Source: Haematobia irritans (Eukaryota; Arthropoda; Insecta; Diptera; Muscidae). From it: DNA of 64,000 nt. Position 1 is the first letter of the stretch, and each line of letters starts with the position of its first letter. The stretch covers positions 153,842,691-153,906,690 of the forward strand of contig NC_134397.1 in the NCBI RefSeq assembly GCF_050003625.1, written 5' to 3'. Below, in pieces: positions 1-10,721 of the stretch. The notes under the pieces are model-generated. The model saw nothing but the letters and a program-made list of their open reading frames with translations. It was not told the origin of the DNA and ran no database searches. The position numbers and the translations under genes are program-made.

Positions 1-228
1 TTTAGTCGGGTTTTGTATCATGGAGTTTTGTAAGGTGTGGAATTGTTAATGGCAAAATCATAAAATATTTAGAATAAATAATTAAATTTGTTTTTATTTT
101 TGCTTTCGATTAAAATATCGTGGGAAAAAATTTTGTAATAATTATACTGGTTAAACAATTCCAAATATAGTGTATTAGAAAAATATGACAAAGTATGTAA
201 GATCGTAAGGTCTGGAAGAGCCTTCCTG
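1..228. other. AT-rich sequence, nothing recognised
   Basis: No open frame, RNA signature or repeat shared with the rest of the window was seen here. It ends where a SINE tail begins. Confidence 0.5.
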
Positions 229-264
229 GTTAGGTTAGGTTAGGTTTGGTGGCAGCCCGATGTA
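229..264 (-). mobile_element. SINE 3' tail fragment
   Basis: GGTTAGGTTAGG-type tail followed by GGCAGCCCGATGTA matches the reverse complement of the SINE 3' end at 1156-1509. Only the last ~36 bp remain, fused to family A sequence. Confidence 0.7.
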
Positions 265-545
265 CCGGACCAATTTTACGTACAGATCTAATATAAATCG
301 ACCCCCATATTTTGGCGTGTGGAGTCTCTTGGTGGAGCAAAATTCATCCGATCTGGTTGAAATTTAGTACGTGGTGTTAGCATATGGTCTCTAACAACCA
401 TGCAAAAATTGGGTCATATCGGTCCATAAATATATATAGCCCCCATAAATACCGATCCCCAGATTTGACCCCCGGAGCTATTTAGAGGAGCAAAGTTCAT
501 CCGATCCGGTCGAAATTTGGTGGGTGGTGTTAGTCTATGGTCTCT
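265..545 (-). mobile_element. Family A (mini-me-like) 153-bp units, fragment
   Basis: Reverse-strand units with the family A landmarks: CCCCCATA near a TA run, a CCGATC box, GGAGCAAAATTCATCCGATC and GTTAGTCTATGGTCTCTA. No 5' or 3' element end is present. The right edge stops exactly at TCTCTA, where a SINE tail starts. Confidence 0.8.
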
Positions 546-660
546 AGGTTAGGTCAGGTTAGATTAGGTGGCAGCCCGACGTATCAGATTCACTTAGACT
601 ATTCAGTCAATTGTGATACCACATTGGTGAACTTCTCTCTTACCACTGAGTGCTGCCCGA
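546..660 (-). mobile_element. SINE, 3' part only
   Basis: Begins with the TTAGGT-rich tail, then GGCAGCCCGACGTATCAG, and stops at CTGAGTGCTGCCCGA. The tRNA head and middle are absent. It joins a family A unit on both sides. Confidence 0.85.
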
Positions 661-714
661 AAGATCATCCGACCCAGTCGAAATTTGGTAGGTGGTGTTA
701 GTCTATGGTCTCTA
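661..714 (-). mobile_element. Family A unit fragment between two SINEs
   Basis: Repeats the end of the preceding family A piece (499-545), again stopping at TATGGTCTCTA against a SINE tail. A duplication of the unit plus SINE tail best explains the two matching junctions. Confidence 0.75.
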
Positions 715-1003
715 GGTTAAGTCAGGTTAGGTTAGGTGGCAGCCCGACGTATCAGACTCACTTAGACTATTCAGTCAATTGTGATACCACATTGGTGAAC
801 GCCTCTCTTATCACTGAGTGCTGCCCGATTCCATATTAAGCTCAAAGATAAGGGACCTCCTATTTATAGCCGAGTCCGAGAAGCTTTGAATCTCTAGGAA
901 ATAGCACCAGCATTGCTGAGGTGAGATTATCCACCGCTGAAAAACTTTTTGGTGTTCGGTCGAAGCAGCAATCGATCCCACGGCCTTGTATATGCAAGGC
1001 GTC
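715..1003 (-). mobile_element. tRNA-derived SINE, 5'-truncated
   Basis: Reverse-strand copy with tail, body (including the CACCGCTGAAAAACTTTTTGG stretch in variant form) and a recognisable B box (ATCGATCCCAC side). It ends in the tRNA-like head before the A box. It faces the complete copy at 1156-1509, so the two heads point at each other. Confidence 0.85.
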
Positions 1004-1155
1004 ATAGTATAACGTACACAATTTTATACGAATCGGACGAAATTTGCTCCTCTAAGAGGCTCCGGAGGTCAAATCTGGGGATCGGTTTATATGGGGCTTC
1101 ATATAATTATGGACCTATATGGGCCAATTTTACCATGAGTATTAGATATCATTTG
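1004..1155 (+). mobile_element. Family A unit fragment
   Basis: Forward-strand unit containing GAGGCTCCGGAGGTCAAATC and GGGGATCGGTTTATATGGGG. It lies between two head-to-head SINEs. Confidence 0.75.
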
Positions 1156-1509
1156 GGAGCCACCGTGGTGCAATGGTTAGCATGCCCGCCTTCCATACAA
1201 AAGGTCGTTGGTTCGATTCCTGCTTCTACCGAACACCAAAAAGTTTTTCAGCGGTGGATTATCCCACCTCAGTACTGGTGGTGATATTTCCTAGTGATTC
1301 AAAGCTTCTCCAAGTGGTTTCACTGCAATGTGGAACGCCGTTCGCACTCGGCTATAAAATATGAGGTCGCTTGTCATTGAGCTTAACATGGAATAGGGCA
1401 GCACTCAGTGATGGGAGCGAAGTTTACCAATGTGGTATCACAATGGATTGAATAGTCTAAGTGAGCCTGATACATCGGGCTGCCACATAACCTAACTTAA
1501 CCTAACCTA
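1156..1509 (+). mobile_element. tRNA-derived SINE, near full length (~354 bp)
   Basis: The head reads as a tRNA relic: an A-box-like TGGTGCAATGG (1166-1176) and a B box GGTTCGATTCC (1210-1220), spaced as in a type 2 RNA polymerase III promoter. The body contains CACCAAAAAGTTTTTCAGCG and GGAACGCCGTTCGCACTCGG. The 3' end is a CCTAAC-rich tail. There is no coding capacity, so it would need a LINE partner. Other copies lie at 546-660, 715-1003, 20085-20314, 30728-30912 and 39683-40016. I cannot assign it to a named SINE family. Confidence 0.88.
1166..1220 (+). promoter_or_regulatory. Pol III internal promoter of SINE (A and B boxes)
   Basis: TGGTGCAATGG and GGTTCGATTCC are 33 bp apart edge to edge, both close to tRNA consensus. 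This is the only SINE copy here in which both boxes look intact. Confidence 0.75.
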
Positions 1510-1945
1510 GAGACCATAGACTAACACCCCCTACCAAATTTCGACCGGGTCCGATGAAATTTGCTCCTCCAAGAAGCTCTGGGGGTTAAATCTGGGGATC
1601 GGTATTTATGAGGACTATATATGTATATTTATGGACCGATATGACCCAATTTTTGCATGGTTGTTAGAGACCATATGCTAACACCACGTACTAAATTTCA
1701 ACCAGATCGGATAAATTTTGCTCCACCAAGAGACTCCACACGCCAATTCTGGGGGTCGATTTATATGAGTTCTGTACGTAAAAGTGGTCCGATATGGCCC
1801 ATTTGCAATACTACATCAATAACAACTATTTTTGCCAAGTTTCAAGTCGATTGCTTATTTCTTTCGGAAGTTAACGTGATTTTAACAAATGGGCGGACGG
1901 ACGGACGTGGCTAGATCGACTCAGAATTTCACCACAACCCAGATC
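1510..1945 (+). mobile_element. Family A 3' part with mini-me-like core
   Basis: Starts at AGAGACCATAGACTAACA directly after the SINE tail, mirroring the junctions at 545 and 714. It runs through two units and the family A linker (AAGTTTCAAGTCGATTG) to a GGACGGACGGACG run and the core GATCGACTCAGAATTTCACC near 1911-1932. It ends before the TA run and 3' hairpin. Confidence 0.8.
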
Positions 1946-2183
1946 AATTTATTTAAATAATTGATAACTGATTTAAATAAATGTATAACTGATTTAACTA
2001 AATAACTTATGGGAAATGGTTTAACTATATAATTGATTGAATCAACTAAAAGCCTGACTGAGTTTCCCAATCGACATCAACACAATTTTTGGTTGAGCCA
2101 ATTAATTGAATCAAAATATATTGAATTGAATAAATAAAAAAAGTTAATTCGAGTCAACATCAATTAAATTTTTAAATGAAATA
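1946..2183. other. AT-rich, weakly repetitive
   Basis: Loose repeats of AACTGATTTAA-type words (1960-2040), with no open frame. It ends at the TA that flanks the next element. Confidence 0.4.
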
Positions 2184-3046
2184 AAGGATGATACGGTCAA
2201 AATTTGGTCAAGGGAAAACGCGTGTAAATCGGTGAAATCGTTTATTTAAAAAATCAAATAAAAATTCTTTTTCAAGTTAAATTAGTATAAAATTCAGGAA
2301 AAATATTCAGTTAGGCTTTCGCTTTTCCAAATCCGAATTGCCGGGCCTCACGCTTGACACCTGCCATCAGATTTTGTACAGCAGTCCACCTTCTTCGCCG
2401 CAGAAAGCCAGTTTGCCTTGAACTGCTGCTCGTCCTTAGCAGTTTTTTGGTCTTCTTTAGGTTCCGCAAACTTCGTCAGCATCGTCGTGTACAGCCTCCG
2501 GGATCGCGCTTTGGCCGTCGTATTTTGTTTATCATCGCGATTTGGAGTCACTACCTTCTTGTAAGTCGATAGTCCGGCTCATTTTTTGGCTCGATGCACG
2601 GTTGTAGACGATACACCCAGCTTATTTGCGGCACCTCGGAGAGAGAGGTTAGGGTTTCGGTTGAAACTACCGGCAACTCTCTTTGTCGTCTCAGCGGCTT
2701 CCGGTTTTCGATTTCCCCCCGATCCAGACTTCCTGGCTGTCGACAAACGTTCCCCAAACACTTTAATTACATTTGTAACGATTGATTTGGCAACTTTTAG
2801 CGATTTTGCCAGCTTTGCGTGCGAGTAGCTCGGATTTTCGCGATGCGCGAGCAAAATTTTGATACGCTGCTCTTCTTGCTTGGACGGCATTTTGACAACT
2901 GAAGAGTGAATTCCAAAATTCAAAATAGGAGCAACATTCTACACACACACACACCTTCAAAATGAGGGGTGTTCAGGTTTTTTAAATGCAAAATTGAAAG
3001 ATATACATCAAGTTTATATTGACCAAATTTTGACCGTATCACCGTT
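2184..3046 (-). mobile_element. DD37E Tc1/mariner-superfamily element, internally deleted
   Basis: Flanked by TA on both sides (2182-2183 and 3047-3048). The inverted ends read AAGGATGATACGGTCAAAAT and, from the other side, AACGGTGATACGGTCAAAAT. It is 863 bp against 1276 bp for the sister copy at 20359-21634. Relative to that copy about 430 bp is missing, from just after GTTCCGC (near 2466) to AACTTCGTCAGC. The missing part encodes all three catalytic residues, so it is a typical deletion derivative that could only move in trans. Confidence 0.9.
2311..2890 (-). pseudogene. Transposase remnant, catalytic domain deleted
   Basis: The N-terminal helix-turn-helix region begins MPSKQEEQRIKILLAHRENP (start codon at 2890) and is readable for ~100 codons to the VSSTTVHRAKK region, where the frame breaks near 2580. 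A second frame resumes with TPNRDDKQNTTAKARSRRLY. After the deletion the last ~45 codons (KDEQQFKANW, then a carboxy end like FGKAKA) follow in shifted frames. It keeps six DNA-binding-domain residues (around LKVAKSIVT) that the copy at 20486-21482 has lost. It cannot encode an active enzyme. Confidence 0.88.
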
Positions 3047-3412
3047 TAAAAATTATTTCATATCAATTATTTTTAATCAAATATTTTGTATGCCCAATAA
3101 AAACGGTGATTGATACTATCATTGTCGTTATTGAAGACATTGCAATTAAAATATGAATGAATCATACAATTTTTCTGTATGTAAATATCAATTTTCAGTA
3201 AATTGGACAAAATGGCAAATATTTTTGGCAAATCAGATAAAAACTACTGTTTCAATACCAATACATGGACAATATATGGCACACCTATTTGTGGTCTTAC
3301 AGTCCCTATACATTTTGAATTTCAGGAAAATCGGATAAAAATTATTAAAATTTTGTCGAACAAAATTGCGAATTTTTGAATGCATTAAATATCATAAAAA
3401 TTATAAAAAAAA
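3047..3412. other. AT-rich, with one degenerate family C-like unit
   Basis: 3195-3350 has TTTGGCAAATCAGATAAAAAC, CATGGACA, GGCACACCTATTTGTGGTC and AATTTCAGG, the landmark words of the family C 153-bp unit in decayed form. The rest is featureless. Confidence 0.5.
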
Positions 3413-3639
3413 ACAAGTGTATACGGCCGTAAGTTCGGCCAGGCCGATGCTTATGTACCCTCCATCATGGATTGCGAAGAAACTTCATCTAAACACTACC
3501 ATCCACAATCGAATTACTTAAGTTGCGGTAACGCTTGCCGATGGCAAGGTATCTTAAAACCTCCTAACACCATCTTCTAAATTGTAGGTAAGTTCAGACG
3601 TGGTATATATTAAATCAAAAAAGATCGATCCAATACGTA

Positions 3640-4127
3640 TATAATTCAGTTTGACAAAGTAGACATAAAATTTTGACAAAATTTTCTACAGAAATAACAT
3701 TTTAACAAAATTTTGTATAGAAATAAAATTTTCACAAAATTTTCTATAGAAATAAAAATTTTGACAAAATTTTCTATAGAAATAAAAATTTTGACAAAAT
3801 TTTCTATAGAAAGAAAATTTTGACAAAAATTTCTACAGAAATAAAATTTTAACAAAATTTTCTATAGAAATAAACTTTTGACAAAATTTTCTATAGAAAT
3901 AAAGTCTTGGTAGATAATTTTTGGCTCGAGTGGCAACCATGATTATGAACCGAATAAAATTTGAACGGAATTTTCTATAGAAATAAAATTTTGACAATGA
4001 TGAACATTTTATTATGAAACGAATAAAATTTTAACAAAATTTTCTTTAGAAATAAAATTTTTGACAAAATTTTCTATAGAAATAAAATTTTGACAAAATT
4101 TTCTATAGAAATAAAATTTTGGTAGAC
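3640..4127 (-). repeat. 29-bp tandem array of family A
   Basis: Units are the reverse complement of AAAATTTTGTCAAAATTTTA plus TTTCTATAG. About 15 imperfect copies, with a short insertion of unrelated sequence (3908-3960) shared with other family A copies. Confidence 0.9.
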
Positions 4128-4273
4128 TACACTCAAAAAAAGTGAACTCTCTATTTCACTAAAGCCAATTTAACTTTATTTTAGTTCATGGAATTATTAT
4201 GTTTGGAGAAAGTTTCCTCTACTCTAATAATTTTTTGTGTACGTTAGTTAAATTAACTAAAACCCAGGAAAAA

Positions 4274-5570
4274 ACAAGTAAGGAAAGTCTAAAGTCGGGC
4301 GGGGCCGACTATATTATACCCTGCACCACTTTGTAAATCTAAATTTTCGATACCATATCACATCCGTCAAATGTGTTGGGTGCTATATATAAAGGTTTGT
4401 CCCAAATACATGCATTTAAATATCACTCGATCTGGACAGAATTGGATAGACTTCTACAAAATCTATAGACTCCAAATTTAAGTTGGCTAATGCACTAGGG
4501 TGGAACACAATTTTAGTAAAAAAATATGGGAAACATTTAAATCTGAAGCAATTTTAAGGAAACTTCGCAAAAGTTTATTTATGATTTATCGCTCGATTTA
4601 TATGTATTAGAAGTTTAGGAAAATTAGAGTCATTTTTAAAACTTTTCAACTAAGCAGTGGCGATTTTGTTGGTCGAAATCAGAAAAACATATATATGGGA
4701 GCTAAATCTAAATCTGAACCGATGTCAACCAAATTTGGCACGCATAGCTACAATGCTAATTATACTCCCTGTGCAAAATTTCAACTAAATCGGAGTTAAA
4801 AATTGGCCTCTGTGGTCATATGAGTGTAAATCGGGCGAAAGCTATATATGGGAGCTATATCTAAATCTGAACCGATTTCAACCAAATTTGGCACGCATAG
4901 CTAAAATGCTAAATATACTTCCTGTGTAAAATTTCAACTAAATCGGAGCAAAAATTTGGCCTCTGTGGTCATTTGAGTTTAAATCGGGCGAAAGCTATAT
5001 ATGGGAGCTATATATAGCTACAATGCTAATTCTACTTCCTGTGCAAAATTTCAACTAAATCGGAGCAAAAAATTGGCCTCTGTGGGCAAATGAGTGTAAA
5101 TCGGTCGAAAGCTATATATGGGAGCTATATCTGAATCTGAACCCATTTGGCTGATATTTTGCAAGTTTTTCGAGACTCATAAAATATTCGGATGTACGGA
5201 ATTTTAGGAAGATCGGTTGATATACACGTCAATTATGACCAGATCGGTGAAAAATATATATGGCAGCTATATCTAAATCTGAACCGATTTTTTCCAAAAT
5301 CAATAGGGATCGTCTTTGAGCCGAAAGAGGACCCTATACCAAATTTTAGGACAATCGGACTAAAACTGCGAGCTGTACTTTGCACACAAAAATACATCAA
5401 CAGACAGACGGACAGACAGACAGACAGACGGACATCGCTAAATCGACTCAGAATTTAATTCTAAGACGATCGGTATACTAAACGATGGGTCTCAGACTTT
5501 TCCTTCTTGGCGTTACATACAAATGCACAAACTTATTATACCCTGTACCACAGTAGTGGTGAAGGGTATA
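4274..5570 (+). mobile_element. Family B element, full length
   Basis: 5' end ACAAGTAAGG then the near-palindrome AGTCGGGCGGGGCCGACT. Internal 153-bp units start TCGGGCGAAAGCTATATATG (4831, 4984 and a shortened one at 5101). GACA/GACG run 5401-5433. The core AAATCGACTCAGAATTTAAT follows, then the 3' hairpin ACCCTGTACCACAGTAGTGG ending GGTATA. The TA1 copy at 10079-15818 is uninterrupted at the equivalent position and shows the empty target (AAAAATTATACACAGG). Confidence 0.88.
5401..5433 (+). repeat. GACA/GACG tetranucleotide run
   Basis: Nearly pure GACR repeats next to the conserved core. This is the GTCY proto-microsatellite position known from mini-me elements, read on the other strand. 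Confidence 0.85.
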
Positions 5571-7017
5571 AATATACACAAATGAAGGATAAAGATTAAC
5601 TAAATTTGTGTCTTCCACAAAATAGTTCAATATTTCTTTAAATTTGCAAATTTGACTAAAAATGCGTTCATCACGAACTTCGTATGTCACTAAAGACATT
5701 CTTGCAATTTTGAACTCCAATTTTTTCCTTCAAACTACAAAATTTTCTTTAACAAGTGAAAAAACTTAATCATGTCTAATAAATTTTCTTGAATTTGTCG
5801 AAAAATATTAACTTATTTTTATGACATCGGCGTTATGCCGTGCGTTTGTTATACTGTTTAGTTAAAAATTTCTAAAAATATTCAAAATTTTCTAAAATTA
5901 ACCGAAATTTTTCTTCCTGGTGGGTTCACTGTTTTTTCAGTGTATTTATGGCTCTAGTGGCAACCATGATTATGAACCGATATGGACCAAATTTTGTGTG
6001 ATTGGACCAATTTTGGTATGGTTGTTAGCGACCATATACTAACACCACGTTCCTAATTTGAACCGGATCGGATGAATTTTGCTCCTCCAAGGGGCTCCGG
6101 AGGTCAAATCTGGAGAACGTTTTATATGGGGGCTATATATAATTATGAACCGATATGGACCAATTCTGGCACGCTTGTTAAAGATCATATACTAACACCA
6201 TGTTCCAAATTACAACCGGATTGGATGAAATTTGCTTCTCTTGGAGACTTCGCAAGCCAAATCTGGGGATCGGTTTATATAGGGGGCTATATATAATTAT
6301 GAACCGATGTGGACCAATTTTTGCATGGTTGTTAGAGACCATATACCAATATCATGTACCAAATTTCAGGCGGATCGGATGAAATTTGCTTCTCTTTGAG
6401 ACTTCGCAACCCAAATATGGGGATCGGTTTATATGGGCGCTATATATAATTATGGACCGATGTGGACCAATTTTTGCACGGTTGTTAGAGACCATATACC
6501 AACACCATGTACCAAATTTCACCCGGATCGGATGCAATTTGCTTCTCTTTGAGGCTTCGCAAGCCAAATCTGGAGATCGGTTTATATGGGGTCTATATAT
6601 AATTATGAACCGATGTGGACCAATTTTTGCATGGTTGTTAGAGACCATATACCAACATCATGTACCGAATTTCAGCCGGATCGGATGAAATATGCTTCTG
6701 TTAGAGGCTCCACAAGCCAAATCTGAGGGTCCCTTTATATGGGGGCTATACGTAAAAGTGGACCGATATGGCCCATTTTCAATACCATCCGACCTACATT
6801 GATAACAACTACTTGCGCCAAGTTTCAAGTCGATAGCTTGTTGCGTTCGGAAGTTAGCGTGATTTCAACAGACGGACGGACGGACATGCTTAGATCGAGT
6901 CAGAATTTCACCACGACCCAGAATATATATACTTTATGGGGTCTTAGAGCAATATTTCGATGTGTTACAAACGGAATGACAAAGTTAATATACCCCCATC
7001 CTATGATGGAGGGTATA

Positions 7018-8553
7018 AAAATATTTATTACAAAAAATTTAATTTACATCCATCGGTCACACCTTAGGAAGTGATACAAATTCAGTGCAACGACTATTGA
7101 AATGGTGGACATTCATCCTATGACGACCCCTTTGTAAATTAATCAGCTCCAATTTTGCTCCACTTCCGTATCCAACAAGGACACTTTCATTATTTTTTGC
7201 GACACTCTTTTCTGAGTATTGTTGCAAATTCCTTAAAATACTTCTTAAAATATTGCTTCCTTAAAATACATCCAATATGTACACCTTTTTTTAGTCCAAA
7301 GATTCAATATCTCAGTTAATTTATAGATTTTTGCACTAAATCAAAATTGATTTTTTTTATTTTAAGGAAAATTTGTCCTATGCCAAAGACATACAACTTT
7401 AACAGAATGAATCGAGTCGTCAATTGTATGAAAAAGTCAAGTAAAAATTGTGAGTCTTCTTTTAAATAAACTTTCTTTGGTTTAATGAAATATGCCCTTA
7501 ATATGCCCTTAATATGGTTTATATGCGTATCCCAAAATTTAGGTGACATAATCGTTAATATTCGTATCGAAAATATACAGGGCATAAAAATTTTACAGTA
7601 TCTCAACCTTCAGGAATGAAATTGAATCACTCAATTAATATAACAATTTATGTAACTTTAAGTCAGCCCTTTAAATTTATAGCGAAACAATTTTATATTT
7701 GACTTAAATATCACCATATTGTAGGAGAATCACATCATCTCCATTCATCCCTTTTTTGTTAAATCCCTTAAAATATGACTTTTTGCTATATTAAGACAAC
7801 AAAAACTCTTCCATAAGCTCGAGAATATATCATTGCCCTCTATATTGAATATATCCTTAAATGAATATTATGCAGTAATATGCTCATCAACATGAACATC
7901 GTGGTCAATCTTGACCAATTATAAAATTTCTTTGTTTACTTCAGAAAATGTCCACTCCCTCGCGGCGGTCATTATTCATTCGAGTCTCCGGCAACAAAGG
8001 AAAACTCAACTCGCAAAGGGCCAGCATGAGATTGCATCCAACAGCCTCAATAAAACAATTACGAGGACATGGTAATTATGATTAAAATCAGCAGCCTTTT
8101 AACATGGAACGTGTATGTAATTTGTAATTTACTCCCCTTCATAAGGCAGTGGGAGGCAATAGAAATGTGGAAATGTGGCTTGGGTGAATGCGTTTGACAC
8201 ATACTGAAGGGTCATGGAAGGCCATCCCTCCTTTGTGGATGGGAAAATCATGAAAAAAAGTATTACAATTTTAATAACCGCTCATATGTCACAACGCAGT
8301 CTCTCCAGGCAAGTCGCAAAAAATATTAATTAAATGACAAAAATTTGTTAATAAAGATGCAAGGTTGTTGAATTGCATTCATGTTAATGTAGTAGGTGAA
8401 ATTGGCGTTGGCGATTGGAGTAAAGAATGCATTGTAGCCTACCTGGTGAGAAGTTCATGAGACATACGATGAAAAGAAGGTCGGAAATCCTATAAACATA
8501 ATGGTTGACAATATCGGCTAGCTTCTATAGGACATGAATCAATAAGAACCATA
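7018..8553. other. No gene seen; TA2-related piece at ~7245-7400
   Basis: 7290-7400 (CAAAGATTCAATATCTCAGT, then TTTTAAGGAAAATTTGTCC) resembles 53155-53240, which belongs to a TA2-like fragment. 7620-8550 appears single copy in this window. An open stretch at 7316-7606 (minus) has no recognisable domain and lies in the repeat-related part. A putative regulatory or intronic role cannot be judged. Confidence 0.45.
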
Positions 8554-8699
8554 CACTGAAAAAAATATTGTCTTATACAAAATATATTATGGCTCTTTAC
8601 GCTCTTCAATTTCTTGTAGACTTTATATTTAAAGTAAAAATTGTGGCTTTTATGTCATTGAGAAGTTAAATCGGGAGATTCGCCTATATGGGGGATATA
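8554..8699 (-). mobile_element. TA2 end fragment plus scrap of family C
   Basis: A TA at 8552-8553 is followed by CACTGAAAAAAATATTGTC, the reverse complement of the TA2 right end at 51305-51326. The similarity fades by ~8650. 8655-8699 (TAAATCGGGAGATTCGCCTATATGG-type words) is a family C unit scrap running into the 29-bp array. Confidence 0.65.
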
Positions 8700-10076
8700 T
8701 CAAAATTTTGTCAAAATATGATTTCTTTAGAAAATGTTGTCAAATTTTTCTTATTTCTGTAGAAAATTTTGTCAAAATTTTATTTCTATAGAAAATTTTG
8801 TAAAAATTTTATTTCTATAGAAAATTTTGTCAAAATTTTATTTCCATAGAAAAACTTGTCAAAATTTTATTTCTATAGAAAATTGTGTCTAAACTTTATT
8901 TCTATAGAAAATTTTGTCAAAATTTTATTTCTATACAAGATTTTGTCAACATTTTTTTTTCTATAGAAAATTTTGTCAAAATTTCATTTCCAGAGAAAAA
9001 TATGTCAAAATTTTATTTCTATAGAAAATTTTATTTCTACAGAAAATGTTGTCAAAATTTTATTTCTACAAAAAATTATGTCAAAATTTTATGTCTATAG
9101 AAAATTTTGTCAAAATTTTATGTCTATAGAAAATTTTGTCAAAATTTTATATCTATAGAAAATTTTGTCAAAATTTTATTTCTATAGAAAATTTTGTCCA
9201 AATTTTATTTCAATAGAAAATTTTGTCTAAATTTTATTTCAATAGAAAATTTTGTAAAATTTTATGTCAATAGAAAATTTTCTATAGAAAAATTTGTCAA
9301 AATTCTATTTTTATAAAAAATGTTGTCAAAATTATATTCATATAGAACATTTTGTCAAAATTTTAGTTCTATAGACAATTTTGTCAAAATTTTATCAAAA
9401 TTTTATTTCTATGGAAAATTTTGTCAAAATTTTATTTCTATTGAAAATTTTGTCAACATTTTTTTCTATAGAACATTGTGTCAAAATTTTATTTCAATAG
9501 AAGATTTTATCAAAATTTTATTTCTATAGAACATTTTGTTAAATTTTATTTGCATAGAAAATGTTGTCAAAATTTTATTTCTATAAAAAATTTTGTCAAA
9601 ATTTTATTTCTATAGAAAATTGTTACAAAATTTTATTCTATAGAAAATTTTGTGAAAATTTTATTTCTATGAAAATTTTGCATAAATTGTGTTTCTATAG
9701 AAAATTTTATGAAAAATGTTATTTCTATAGAAAATTTTGTCAAAATTTTATTTCTATAGAAAATTTGTCAAAATTTTATTTCTACAGAAAATTTTATTTC
9801 TATAGAAAATTTGGTCAAAATTTTATTTCTATAGAAGATTTTGTCGAAATTTTATTTTTATAGAAAATGTTGTCAAATTTTATTTCTACAGAAATTTAAT
9901 TTATATAGGAAATTTTGTCAATATTTCATTTCAATAGAAAATTTTGTCAAAATTTTATTTCTATAGAAAATTTAGTCTAAATTTTATTGCTATAGAAAAA
10001 TTCGTCAAAACTTTATTTCCATAGAAAATTTGTCAAAATCTTATTTCTATAGAAAATTTTGTCAAAATTTTATTTC
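8700..10076 (+). repeat. 29-bp tandem array, left block
   Basis: About 45 units of TTTCTATAGAAAATTTTGTC plus AAAATTTTA with scattered point changes and short units. Period 29 was measured at 9123 to 9152. It continues after the nested insertion at 15819, so 8700-18560 was once one array. Open frames in it are repeat by-products. Confidence 0.92.
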
Positions 10077-10550
10077 TACACTGAGAAGGCAGTGAACCCA
10101 CCAGGTAGAAAACTTTTGCTTAATTTTAGAAAATTTTTAGAAAAATTTGAATTGACAGTATTAAAAACGCTGGCTTCATGCCGATATCACAAAAAAGTAA
10201 ATATTTATCGACAAAGGCAAGAAAATTTATTAGGCATAATTATTTTTTTTATACCCTTCACCACTACTGTGGTACAGGGTATAATAAGTTTGTGCATTTG
10301 TATGTAACGCCAAGAAATAGTGGTCATAGACCCATCTTTTAGTATACCGATCGGCTTAGAATTAAATTCTGAGTCGATTTAGCGATGTCCGTCCGTCTGT
10401 CTGTCTGTCCGTCTGTCTGTATATGTAATTTTGTGCACAAAGTACAGCTCGCAATTTAAGTCCGATCGTCCTCAAATTTGGCAGAGGGCCGTTTCTTGGG
10501 ACAGAGACAATTGCTATTGGTTTTGGAAAAAATCGGTTCAGATCAGGGAT

Positions 10551-10671
10551 CCGGAGCGGTCCATTTTTTTCGCTCTGCTCCGCTCCCGCTCCGGAGAAAA
10601 AAAAACCGCTCCGCTCCTCGCTCCGCTCCGAGAAAAAAAAAAACGCTCCGCTCCGCTCCTCTCCGAGAAAA
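10551..10671. repeat. GC-rich subterminal repeat, left end
   Basis: Clustered GCTCCGCTCC and CGGAGC words separated by A runs, in both orientations, able to fold into stems. The matching right block is at 14636-14740. Such subterminal clusters commonly serve as transposase binding sites in hAT elements; that role is inferred. Confidence 0.75.
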
Positions 10672-10721
10672 TTATAGTACAAACATTGTATTATTTGTCC
10701 AATTGAGTTTTATTTTATTTA

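Larger units (their letters stand above)
4130..5942 (+). mobile_element. TA1 element interrupted by family B
   Basis: TA duplicates flank it (4128-4129 and 5943-5944). Its ends are CACTCAAAAAAAGTGAAC and, read from the right, CACTGAAAAAACAGTGAACC. Without the nested family B copy it is ~515 bp. The reverse copy at 10079-15818 shares its interior, for example TTTATTTTAGTTCATGG near the left end and the TTCTTCCTGGTGGGTTC right end. No transposase is visible; the TA target suggests a Tc1/mariner-type MITE. Confidence 0.85.
3413..7017 (+). mobile_element. Family A element, full length, interrupted by TA1
   Basis: It opens with ACAAGTGTATACGGCCGTAA and the hairpin GGCCGTAAGTTCGGCC, followed by a 29-bp array (3640-4127). 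TA1 interrupts it at 4130-5942. It resumes with TGGCTCTAGTGGCAACCATG, then about five 153-bp units (5970-6800), a GACGGACGGACGG run (6870-6885), the core, a TA run and the 3' hairpin CCCCCATCC...GGAGGGTATA ending at 7017. Removing TA1 and one TA restores the host sequence found uninterrupted near 62800. Hairpin ends, a microsatellite-like interior and no coding capacity resemble mini-me / Helentron-associated elements. Confidence 0.85.

Noticed and set aside
229..260. TTAGG-like repeats as telomeric DNA
   Set aside because: They are the tail of a SINE also found at 546, 715 and 1509, and the repeats are irregular.
1156..1230. Functional tRNA gene
   Set aside because: Acceptor and anticodon arms do not pair, and the sequence continues into a conserved SINE body.
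8885..9863. Several open frames rich in KFCQNFISIENFVKILFL
   Set aside because: The 29-bp unit read through three frames gives a 29-residue period; purely repeat derived.
8700..10076. Regular repeats as a CRISPR array
   Set aside because: The repeats abut with no unique spacers, and the setting is a eukaryotic genome.
10551..10671. GC-rich block as a CpG island or promoter
   Set aside because: Composed of GCTCC words that recur at the opposite end of the same insertion, so it is transposon end sequence.
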